Assembly (NCBI GenBank): GCA_037349105.1
Contig: JAYJMM010000117.1
Span: 62,001-126,000, forward strand
Direction of reading: 5' to 3'
Origin: Limnomonas spitsbergensis
Taxonomy: Eukaryota > Chlorophyta > Chlorophyceae > Chlamydomonadales
Length of the DNA stretch: 64,000 nucleotides
Below are positions 24,064-34,800 of the stretch, in pieces. A program made the translations under genes and the position numbers. Position 1 is the stretch's first letter. Each line of letters begins with the position of its first letter. Below the pieces are notes generated by a model. The model was not told where the DNA came from. It ran no database searches and saw only the letters and a program-made list of their open reading frames with translations.

Positions 24064-26398
24064 ATGATGCAGGCTCTTCAATCTGTTGGTCTCATTCGCC
24101 AGCAGGTAACATCATCACCACATCATCGATACAACACTTCTTGAGCAAGTGGGCTTGACGTGCAATCCATATATTCCACATGTAGGCAAAGCCTTTGCTT
24201 AGGCAGCTTGCGGCATGTGGTCGATCTATGTCAACGAGCGAGGTAATTATGCAATTCTTATTTCGCATGTTTAGGTCATCATTGAGCAATTGCCGCTTTT
24301 CTACAGATGACTGTGCGTGATGCGTTGAACTCCGCACTGGATGAAGAGCTTGCCAGGTATGGCCGAGCCGCTTTTTTTGTTACACATTTTAGCAGCTGAA
24401 CGGGCTCATGCAACTGCGTCGAACTACAGGGATGACAAGGTGTATATTCTCGGAGAAGAGGTAGGTCTTAAGATTTCACGACATGCGTCATGTAGACCCT
24501 AGATCCTCCACATGACACCATTATCTAGGCTCATTTTCTCATGTGAATGCAGTGAGCATGCCAATGCCGAACTATATAAACTCATTCCTGGCTAGTTGCA
24601 TGTGCATTTGTTCGTGCCATGAGCTCAATGGTCTCCGTGAAAGGTAGCCATGCAATACCACTAAACAATCACACTTGTGACTGACCGCAGGTTGGCGAAT
24701 ATCAGGGTGCCTACAAAATTACGCGAGGGCTCTTGCAGAAGGTGTGATGATTTGCTGCCTCAATCCTAGCCTCTATCAACTGAATACTAAAACGTTTTTT
24801 CTGGCAGTATGGTGCTGATCGCGTGAAGGACACTCCTATCACGGAGGCTGGCTTTACAGGCATTGCAGTTGGGTCTGCATTTGCTGGGCTCAAGCCAGTG
24901 TGCGAATTCATGACGTGGAATTTCGCCATGCAAGGTATTGACCAGATCATCAACTCAGCAGCGAAGACGCTGTACATGTCGGCCGGGCAGATTAATTGCC
25001 CCATCGTATTTCGAGGGCCAAATGGAGCTGCTGCTGGAGTTGGTGCGCAACACTCCCAGTGCTTTGCGGCCTGGTACAGCTCTGTCCCTGGACTCAAGGT
25101 ACACGTCCAGATTGAACATGCTGTGTGTTCATTCCAATCGCCAGATTCCTTGACCTCGCACATCATTAGACATGCATGATGCATGCGACTTAATTGAACC
25201 TCTTTCACGCGTGCATGGGCTGTCAAGCACAGGTGCTGGCGCCGTATGACGCAGAGGATGCGCGAGGGCTACTGAAGGCAGCCATTCGGGACCCAGATCC
25301 CGTTGTCTTCCTTGAGAACGAGATGCTGTACGGACAGCTGTTCCCCGTGACTCCCGAGGTGTGATGCCGGGTCCAATGCAGCCATGTAACAGTTTTCTCA
25401 TAGCAAGGGCGAGACTACCTTTTGGGGGGCCGCCGGGGAGCCATCACTGGCCTGATTTGGACCAAATCTTGAACAGCCTACGGCTGATGGTCCAAGTAGC
25501 AGGGCTTGCTGCAATGTGATGTTGCTGAATTTTACCCTATGAGGGCGAAAATAACATCTTTCCTGTTATCGGTTTCGCATGTATGGCCACTGCGGACAGT
25601 TTATGTTTCCAACCTCTGCTGCACCCCTGTGCTGCATAGATTCTAGACAAGGACTTCGTTCTGCCCATCGGAAAGGCCAAGGTTATGCGCCAGGGGAAGG
25701 ACGTCACTCTGATAGCATTCAGCAAGATGGTTGGATACTGCTTGACAGTGGCAGAACAGCTTGCCAAGGAGGGGATTGACTGCGAGGTAAGAGGGCCGAG
25801 CAATGGTGCTTGAATGAAGACCAGGTTCAGTTATCCTGGCAGAACAGGGTGCAATTTTGTCGTCTAGAAATAGCTGAGCAGGCTGAGCTTGGTTTCATTT
25901 TCTCTAATATTTTCGTCTCTTCTGGTTATAAACAGGTGATCAACATGCGAAGCATCAAGCCCCTTGACCGGGACACAATTATTAGCAGTGTGAAGAAGAC
26001 GCACAAGGCCATGTTCGTTGAAGAGGGTTGGCCCCAGTGCGGTGTTGGATCGGAGGTTGCCGCCATCATCCAGGAGCATGCATTCGACGACCTAGACGCG
26101 CCTGTTGTCCGCATTTCAGGTAACGCCGGAAATTATTGAATACGTCAAGCATCCATTGGATTTGGTGCCTGGTGATGATTGACCGCTGACGATGCAGGTT
26201 TTCTGGCAGATTAAAGAGACCAGAAGTGTAGGGGCATGTGGAGGTACATGACCCTGTGTGCTGGATTTGAAATGCTTCCTGCTGTTCCCTTGAACAGGGG
26301 CTGAAATCCCCATGCCCTACGCGACGAACCTGGAGATTCAGGCTCTACCCCAGATTGAAGATGTTGCCGTTGCAGTGAGGAAGCTGGCGAAGAAGTAG
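24064..26398 (+). CDS. PDHB: Pyruvate dehydrogenase E1 component, beta subunit, mitochondrial
   Basis: This is the beta subunit of the alpha2-beta2 E1 enzyme that decarboxylates pyruvate with thiamine diphosphate in the mitochondrial matrix. Ten exons: 24064-24105, 24186-24242, 24307-24356, 24430-24460, 24691-24741, 24808-25098, 25233-25358, 25640-25786, 25936-26119, 26298-26398. They give 359 residues, close to plant and animal forms. Residues 1-33 (exons 1-2, with [21 protein letters not shown]) form an acid-poor presequence. The mature part starts [15 protein letters not shown] and keeps [12 protein letters not shown] (the glutamate that activates the cofactor), [43 protein letters not shown] and the end [20 protein letters not shown]. 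The plastid beta subunit differs strongly in these segments, so the mitochondrial assignment is well supported. No defect seen. Confidence 0.96.
25414..25530 (+). repeat. Interspersed intronic repeat R1, copy in PDHB
   Basis: Contains GGGGGGCCGCCGGGGAGCCA, ACTGGCC, a diverged CCTACGGCTGATGGTCCAAG block and AGCAGGGCTTGCTGCAATG. It lies in the PDHB intron between 25358 and 25640. Confidence 0.65.
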
Positions 26399-27459
26399 GC
26401 TGATCCAGGGTTATTGGACAACATGCTTGGGGCATGAACTTAATATTCTTTGTTCCTGACTTGTTGGATATCAGACAATGGCTCAGCCCCTCAGTGGAGC
26501 GAAAGATGTGGGGCATTTGAGTCAGCTCGATTAAAATTCATGCCTGATGAAGTATACTCGTTGAATGTTGCACTCCCATGCCTTTTGCCTGGACGTTTAG
26601 AAATGTCTCGGCTCTGGGGGGGGTCAACGTGAGACATTCACCCTTGCCAGATTGATATATCCTGATTATGCTTCTGACGTTGGCGGCTCATAGTCTCGTC
26701 GTTTCTGTTTTTTGGGGACCGAACTTGTGAATTGCATACAAGAATTATCTCTCCATGGCGTTCATGTTTTAAGTCAAAATTTGTTCAAGGCTTTGACATA
26801 AAGCGCCAGCGCTGGCATGGGGTCTATGCCCCTGCCCCGTGTGCGTGTCAACGACGTAACACCTCTGGGTCCTGCCCAAAAGGCTCGGCTACGGAGGCAC
26901 CCAACCGTGCGCCCAACTGCCTGGTTGTGATGAAGATATGAAAGGCAAGAGGGGAGAGGGACACCAAGGAGATGAAAAAGATATTTCCCCCAGGGTAAAT
27001 GCAGTCCAAGGATTTTCCAACCCTTGTACAGTCAACAAATTAATTTTAAAGAGGCAAAAGAGTACCAAACAGGAGGAAACTACCATGAAAAAGGGATATG
27101 AATCAGATTCCCCAGCCTCAAGCCACGAGCCGCACTAGCCAGAGGGAGTGTGTTTGTGTGCGCATAAATTTGCGACTGCGGCTCGGCGCGATCAGCCCGG
27201 CTGAAACCAGAGGGCGGCGCAACAATCAGCGGCGAGAGGCACGCTGCTGCCAGCGGTGTTAGGCACGGGGGGATAGCGAGCAGGTGAAGGATGCGCTACA
27301 TGTGTGCTTCCAGTGTCCTAGTGTCAGGGAGTAGTAACGGGAGCGGGGGTGGGCAGGTCCTCATGGAGCTGCCACTCACTTCCACCAGCTGTACCAGGCT
27401 GAGCAGGGGTGGGATGCACTTGCTTTTGTGGACTGTGCTGGGGGCATTGTTGAGGGTTA

Positions 27460-28760
27460 GTCTCTAGGGATTCTGAGGCGCCGGTCTCGTTTGCCTCTCC
27501 GGCCTACCCTTTTGTCTTTTTTTTTTGTTCGCGCCCCCTTTTAAGTTTCTTCCTTTCTCCCTTCTGATCAGTGGGGCACCATCGAGGCCAAGCAGGGGTG
27601 GGATACGCTTGCTATTGGAACTCAGGTGTCGGACTTGTCCTCTTTGCCTTCCCGGCCTTTCCTTTTGTTCCTGTTCCCCCTCTTCCTTTTAGTTCCTTCT
27701 TTGTTTTCCTCCCTTCTGAACAGTTGGGCGCCCACGCGGCCGAGCTTTGAGCGGGCCCAGAGGTGTAGCGTTATTGACCCCAGCCTCATTTGAAACTAGC
27801 CCTTCAGAGTCCACGATGTCTACCACATTCTCCGCAGGGATGGTTGATGCATGCATGCAATCACGTACAGGCATCCCATATCTGCCGTCCCCACCATGCT
27901 CTGTCTCATCCAATGCTTCCTCACAAGCGGCATACTCATCATACCATTATGCCATGGATGCCACCTTGGCCACTGCTCTGCCTCCGGGTTAAGAACGGTG
28001 AATACGGTGCCCGCTGAGACGTGGGCGTAGACGATCTCAGAGACTAGAACTTCCTTTACCTTTCCTTTCCAGCCTTTTGTGTGTCCCTTCACTTTAACCC
28101 CTTTTCCTTTTTTTCTTCTGCCCCTTTTACTTAGGCGCCCACCTGGGAGGATCTGACTTTTGTTGAGGACGTTGTTCGCTTTGTTGAGGCCTAGATTTGT
28201 TGCTTTTCTTTGCCTTCTTGGGGATTAGGCTTGAGAGGGGCAAAGATACTTCGGGCCGAGGGGGGGGGCAAAACAGAAAGTCAAAGACCCCATCCTAATA
28301 AAAATGTCAAACGACCCCTGGCTACCCCGCTTTCCCCGCCTCCGGAACCTAGTAAAACCTTCATTTATCAGTCAAAAATCAGAATTGAAGGGTGGGAGCG
28401 GGGTCAATTTCAACCAGCTCATCAGTGCGCTTCTCATGTTGTCGATAAATGTAGATGGGTCACACATGGTAAGCATTTTTAATTTCTTCTCTTCTCCCTT
28501 CTGATCAGTGGGGCGCCCTCGCAGCCAGGGGTGGGATATGCTTGCTTCTGTGGACTTTTCTGTTCTTAGAGGCTTTGTTCAGGGCTGGTCACTAGTGGAA
28601 CTCAGGTGTTGGATTCGGTCTTCTTTACCTTCCCGGCCTCTCCTTTTCTTCCTTTCCCCCTCTCTTCCTATTAGTTCCTTCTTTACTCCCTTCTGAACAG
28701 TTGGGCGCCCACGCGGCAGAGCTTTGAGCGGGCCCAGAGGTGTAACGTTATTGACACATG
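27460..28760 (+). repeat. Repeat R2 modules, several copies
   Basis: Three related modules follow one another near 27480-27780, 28020-28150 and 28490-28756. Each has a long pyrimidine run (CTTCCTTCT, CTTTTCTT), usually CCCTTCTGAACAGTTGGGCG, then GCCCACGCGGC and GAGC, GGGCCCAGAGGTGTAACGT and TATTGAC. The 28020-28150 copy aligns with 47020-47145 over a longer stretch (GGAACTTCCTTTGCCTTT, CCAGCCTTTTGT, GTCCCTTCACTTTA). They probably are ends of a dispersed transposon. Confidence 0.65.
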
Positions 28761-29005
28761 TCAAGCGGTGAAACAAAAGAATACACCACTGCTCTAGCTA
28801 CCACTTGCCAGCTACCTATCCTTGCTAGAGACCATGAGGCTCCAGAACCGAGAGGACTCAAACATGTGTGGTATCATACTAGCATCTAACTTGTACGTGC
28901 TTAGACGCTGCTTGGAGGTGATAATTCTGCTCCACCCGCTGAGCTGAATCTTGATGACGTTTCAAAACACTGTCTGGACCCAGGTTGGAAGTCGTGGTAC
29001 AGGAC

Positions 29006-29617
29006 TTAAGGTATGAACTTGGTGCCGCCTACAGGAGCTCTGAACACAACGAAGAGGACGTGCGCTGACTTGCTGACGAGCACCAGCACTTCGCTGATAC
29101 AGCACTCCACTCTGGTGATTGGCATCAGCAGCCCATGCATGGCTGTAACGAGAAGGCGGGCGCGCTGGAGCTGGGGCACCCTAGTGGGGTGCTGAGTGGC
29201 AAACTCCTCATGCAGCTTGAGCTGCCGGAGGCCGTCGAGCAGCTGGCAGGTTACCGGCACTTTCTGCTTGTCCACGGGGTTGAACATGGCTGAGATGGAA
29301 GTCTCCTCATACCCGCTAGCTCTGAACAGAACCATGAGGTCAGCACGCCCAACACTGTCTCCTAGAATTGCCATGGAAAGCTCTCGCAACACCACAACAT
29401 CGGGGGCTGCTTGGGTCGCTACATCCGGAGATAGGAGCTGTTGCTGCGGGCTCTCAGGCGTAGCCTCAGCAACAAGACCAGCAGCTGCTGCAAGAGCGAG
29501 AGGCTCGGCGACAGCTGCATGCTCTACAGCAGCAGGAGCAAGAGCTGAGGGAGTAGCTGGAGTAAAAGAGGAGTTTAATGATGTGATTTTGCGCTGTCGC
29601 TTCGTCGAGTTCTCCAT
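29006..29617 (-). CDS. Hypothetical protein, 203 residues, single exon
   Basis: An uninterrupted frame starts with ATG at 29617 and stops at 29006. The protein begins MENSTKRQRKITSLNSS (basic, possible nuclear signal). An Ala/Pro-rich linker follows to about residue 75. After that it looks like a folded domain: ELSMAILGDSVGRADLMVLF, YEETSISAMFNPVDKQKV, LLDGLRQLKLHEEFATQHP, LLVTAMHGLLMPITRV. Composition shifts from linker to amphipathic helix in the way real proteins do, unlike the repeat-derived frames nearby. I recognise no family. It sits between R2 and R3 repeat copies, so it may be the first product or a remnant of a transposable element. It may also be a 5' exon of a longer gene, or chance. 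Confidence 0.4.
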   Translation of the reverse strand: MENSTKRQRKITSLNSSFTPATPSALAPAAVEHAAVAEPLALAAAAGLVAEATPESPQQQLLSPDVATQAAPDVVVLRELSMAILGDSVGRADLMVLFRASGYEETSISAMFNPVDKQKVPVTCQLLDGLRQLKLHEEFATQHPTRVPQLQRARLLVTAMHGLLMPITRVECCISEVLVLVSKSAHVLFVVFRAPVGGTKFIP

Positions 29618-29984
29618 GGCCAGCTTCTCAGCTCCTCTCTTGCACTCTTTCCCTTATTGGTGATTCCTTAGGGCCACTGGGTTGTCTGTGAATTCTAAGA
29701 CCTTCAAACATTGCTTGCAGCAGGTTGTCATTGCTTAAATCATAGCAATTACCAATGCAGCTACACCGTATCAGTCCATAATGGGTGTCCGCACAACGGT
29801 GCATGTGGTTCTGGAGCCATGACACCTCCCCATGCAAAAATTGCATGCCAGGAGGGGTCTGGTATTCTGTGTGGAATTTTTATGAAGAACATCTGTAGCA
29901 AACGATCCTAGGAATGCAGCCATCGTCTCAATCTGATGTTTGAAAAAAGATACAAGTCCTCCCACCCACCCCCCACTTCGTCCC

Positions 29985-30115
29985 TCAATATCTTCCAGCC
30001 CCCTGGGCCAAAAATAATTTTAAGACCAGGTATGGAAAGCTCTCGTCAAGCTCTGAAAATTTCGAGGATGGGGTGTATCCAGTTTCTTTTTGCCCCCCCC
30101 TCGCTTCGGGCTGCC
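29985..30115 (+). repeat. Interspersed repeat R3, uninterrupted copy
   Basis: Contains CCCTGGGCC, TTTTAAGACCAGGTATGG, AAAGCTCTCGTCAAGCTCTG and TTTTTGCCCCCCCCTCG. It carries at 30031-30038 the intact TATGGAAA octamer at which the copy near position 950 is split by a transposon. Confidence 0.75.
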
Positions 30116-30194
30116 TTTCCCTTTTTGGGGGGTATTTCTTTCTCCTTTGTGTTCTTCTCCTTCTTTCCCTCTTACCTTCAGTTTCTTTTCTTCC

Positions 30195-30310
30195 AACGGG
30201 AATGCGGCCGAGCCTTTTTGAGCAGGGTCCAGAGGTGTAATGTAATTGACTTAGGCGCCCACGCGGCCGAGCCTTTTTGGGGTAGGGCCCAGAGGTGTAA
30301 CGTCATTGAC
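30195..30310 (+). repeat. Repeat R2 end module, two tandem copies
   Basis: Two copies of GCGGCCGAGCCTTTTTG, then (A)GGG(C/T)CCAGAGGTGTAA and ATTGAC stand head to tail at about 30203-30250 and 30251-30310. The second has the full TTAGGCGCCCACGCGGCC start. Confidence 0.7.
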
Positions 30311-31841
30311 CCGCTGAGGCCGGGGCCTCCTTTCTCCTTTTCTCCTGCCTTTTATGTGTCTTTTGTCTTCTACTGTGCACAATGACTATTTTTACCCATG
30401 CACGTATTTGGATTTGTGCGCATGCTACGTGGATGCGGTATACTATATTTCTTGGTATCCTTTGTTATGCCTCTGCAATTGCTATGTCAATTCCTGTTCT
30501 GGTCATGCATGTGGATAGACTAGTAGCCTTAATGTGCCCATGTAAGTGTCACGCTGTTTGTTCCCATGTTCTGTCCGGGCACGGAGAATTTGTTTTGAAG
30601 CATGCTCCTGTGATCTGCCGAATGAAGCTGCTGTAAACTGCCCAGAACATGGGCGCACTTTTGTACCACAGCTTTGATTCACTACCACTATTCAACCATT
30701 GCACACTTTCGTGTATTATCTGACGTACACCTTTGTCCGTATCAAATATGCTCCGGCATTACTCTTTTTCAAGGTTTCACGCCCTTAACGTTTCAGAAAT
30801 TGCAAATGTGACTAAAATTGTGTACCCTTCATCGTATCTTCTTCATTAAAACGTCATTTTGAATGCATGCACACTTACGTGCTCTTACCGACTCACACCA
30901 TCACCTCGTCCTTACTTTTCTTACGTCTCTGGTTATTCGAACGTTTTAATCAACACATTTCTATGCCTGGATTCCTATCTTGATTTGACACAGTTATTAA
31001 ATGGCTCATTTGACATTGACTTAACAACACATGCGAACACTGCCAATACCTGCAACGCATTACACCGTTGAGTCATGCTGCTTATGCTGGGCCGCATGGG
31101 CAACGCATGAAGAGAGGAACAAAGTGAAGGGACGCACAAATGGTTGGAGGGGGGTTAAGCGGGTAAGACAAACTGACAAAGGAAGTGCAGGCCTCTGAAA
31201 CGATGAAGCCTCAACAGAAGCTACCGCATCCTTCACCAAAGTCAGGGCAACCCACTGATGACCTCTGCGTCTTCCCCTAGCGACGGTTGTGCTGATTGCT
31301 CCAAGCCATAGCCTGAAGTTTTTGCGCACACAAGCACATTCCCTCTTGCTGGTCGGCTCATTGCAGCTTGCTACTCATGAGTCGTGCATGATGCGGAGAG
31401 ATTTTGGTACCAGGAATAGTCCAGGATGTTATCAACTGACACAAGCCGTTAGGGCCGTGTTACATACGGAATATAAACAAAATGGGGCATGCCCTCGTTG
31501 CGCTCGAGGCTCTATTTTTTGTGGGCTCTGGTGGGCCTAATCAGAAGCTGTCTTGAATCGGTCAGTGGACCGGTCGGTAACCAGATATTTGGCAGCGAAG
31601 GCAGTTCTTGGATAGGCCTTCATATATCTGCATTCTTAAAAAACATTTGCAGGCTTGTAAAGACTTAATTTACCAGCATTCCGATATCTTTATTTCTCGT
31701 AGGCCAGGAAAAGTGTTAACACTCGATGGGCAGTTGACAGTGACAGGGTTGACACGTCCTGCCAAACGTTGAGCATCGAACAAATAAAGCCGCAATATTT
31801 CAGCAGCCATCTGGCGTTACGGAGAGATACCGCTGTAGTAA
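30311..31841. other. Intergenic DNA upstream of the copper ATPase
   Basis: No supported exon. The part 30700-31060 is AT-richer than its surroundings. The promoter and 5' untranslated region of the ATPase gene should lie at the right end. A further short 5' exon of that gene cannot be excluded. Confidence 0.4.
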
Positions 31842-34800
31842 ATGGAGAGATTGAGGAGTATGATGGGCCTCGGCTCCTATGCAAAAATCTCGATCCACGA
31901 GGAAGCAACCACCGTTGGCAATATTGCTTTGTCTTCAAGACAAGCTATAGATGTCACCCGTATTGCAGGACCTTCAAAGGCTCTGGTGCGCATTCTGATC
32001 ACTTGCGTGTGCCGGGTAGCTGCTGCACGAGAAATTTAAGAATGTCGAGTCGCCAGTGGACAATCGCCTCTCCTCCTTCTACCTCCAGGTCTCTGTAAAG
32101 GGAATGACGTGCGCGGCTTGCAGTGGCGCTGTGGAGACGGCTCTGAGGTACCGACAAACTGTTCGTTCCTCCCAAGACAAAAAACTCAAATGCTTTCATT
32201 CATGCAGGAACGTGAATGGGGTGTCGAAAGCCACCGTTGCATTGCTTCAAGAAATGGCCGAGGTAAGCAAGAATTTGGAAGCGTCTCGGAGAATGCACTT
32301 TCACCCCAATCCCCCTGTGACAGGTCCACTTCGATGCCAGCATTGTTGCCCCCTGTGATTTGGTGACGGCTGTTGAAGACACTGGGTTTGATGGCCAGTT
32401 AATAAGAGTAAAAGTGCCAGCGCAGCAGCATGAGAATCAGGTGACCTATGCTTCCCATGGGCTTCAGCATGGCATGACATGGGAAGCCATACTGGTCTGT
32501 TGTTCACAATCAACATGTCAATTCGACCATTGAAGTATATCTGCTGCCTCATACCTATTAGAGCTTCACTAACCTATGCTCTTTGACCAGATCATCCGGT
32601 TGTCTGTCGTGGGCATGACCTGTGCTGTTTGTTCTGGGGCGGTTGAACGAGCGTTACTTGGCGTCGGAGGGGTATCCAAGGCCACAGTGTCGCTCACACA
32701 AGGAGTTGCAGCGGTGCATTTCGACCCTTCACGTACAGCAGAGGTGATCACCTGTTCCTTGGGGTGACCTTTAGTGACCCTTCTGCTGCACTGGAACGTA
32801 GCACTGCTGGGGCCTTGCCCTCTGCACACATATGCCCATGCATGTGTTTGCCCAAGCACGTCTTTGCCCATGCACGTCTTTGCCCATGCAAGTGTCTGCC
32901 TACGCACAAACCTGTTGTCATTGGTCAAGGTGTTAAAGGAAATGAATGGGTGGTGTGCCTCGACATACTTGGCATTGCTGCTTGCAGGCAAATGTGGTCG
33001 AAGCAGTCGAAGATGCCGGATTTGAAGTTCAGATCCTGACCTCTGGACCCTCAGGAGACACGGATTCTGTGCTCATCAAGGTGGGTGTTGTCCTTCCTGC
33101 TTCCACATTTGTGTATCCAAGTGACTTAAGCTACAGTTCAGCTACGCCATGGCCTACAGAAGAAGGGGCCTGGTGCCACAAGCCATGATGCTTAGGCCAC
33201 CAGCTCAAGTATGGTGCCTGCCGGCTCAGGCTGCTACGCCCAGAGGCTTGATCAAGGCGGCCTGATGCACACACAAATGGATATTGGTTTCCTCTCGACT
33301 GTGATGGATTCTTTGCGTCCCAGTGCCCTGTGAAGCGTGAGCGCCTTCATTTATTTTGGCTGGCACTCGTTAAGTGCTTGGGTGTGGAGAATCCTTTTAG
33401 GTGCGCTGAGAGATTGCTGGTAGTCCATATCGGACACCTCTGTTCATTTCAAGGAGGGTCGGCTACAGTTGGGCTGCGTCAAGGCCGGTTCAGATTAGGC
33501 CCCATGAACTCTTGGGTGGCTGACTGGCGGCCTGCCTAGTGCGATCTCACCCGCGTTGAATCAGATTTTTTGCCCATGCCTTCCCTGTTGTTGGAGCTGG
33601 ACATGACGTGCAGAGCGCGCTGCATTAGCCCCCCCCTCGGTGGTATGCTTTGATGTAGCTGGACTTCAGCAGAACGCTCCCGAAATGTAGTGTGTCACGT
33701 AGCTCCTCCCTGCTTCAGATGACAGATAGCTAGGGGTGGAGTGTCATACGGATGTGCTTTGAATACCTGTCATACATGACCATTGTCCACCCTGCTGCAG
33801 GTGACGGGGATGACCTGCGGGGCGTGCTCGGCAAGCATCGAGAAGATCCTGGGCAACAGCCTGGGTGTCTCCAAGGCAACCGTCAATCATGTCACAGGCC
33901 TAGCCGAGGTCACATTCGATGCAGCAGCAACTGGTGTGTGTGGGTAGGGGTGGGCTGTGGAGGGTAGACTGCATGACTGCGTTGGACAGCGGCGGTTTAG
34001 ATGTCTTCAACCGTCTAGCCTATTCAAATTTTCCTTGTTCTGCCGGTGGGCAGTTGGCGCTACCTGGCCTTTTCAAAAAGGGCTATTGGGTGAAGCAAAT
34101 GTTGTTACCGTAACAAAACAGATAATGGCGCCTGCCTTGTGCGACATCGTTTTCTCCCCCTGCTGATTTAGTCTGTAGGGTTTATCTTTGCTTGTGCCCA
34201 CTGACTGTAGGCCCCAGGCACTTTGTTTCCATGGTGGAAGACTGTGGCTTTGGAGCGGAGGTGTGTCCCCCGGGAGGAATGACTGCTTCCCCCTCGGCCG
34301 CGGTGGAGCTGGAGCTGGCCCAGTGGTCCAAGTTGTTCCGTCTGAGCCTGTACTTCACGCTGCCTGTCCTGTTCCTATCCATGGTACTTCCAATGCTGCC
34401 TGGATCCGCGCAGATCATGGAGGTGGGATGGGGGCTGGGCAGCAAGTGGACAAACAAATGTTACGCCGTGGCTGCAAGTGAATAAATAAATAAATAAATG
34501 TGGGGCGGCAAGTGAACAAATAGATGTTGCGCTGCGGCTGCAAGTGAATAAATAATATGCCCTGGGCGTGGTTGAATGAAGCCGCATGTCTGGCAAAAAG
34601 TATTATTGCCAAACAATCCCTGGAAGTGCCAGCTGGGCACACGGCGACACGAAGACTCATGTTGAGCTCCTTCAGTGCTAGGGAAATCAGATTGCATGGA
34701 AACTGCAGTTGCTTGCAGCATTGAACTCCAGCTGTTGTCTGATCCAAGAGATCCTAGTGATCTTAGCCCCATGATAGTTCCCTCTTCACTCCCCACCTGC

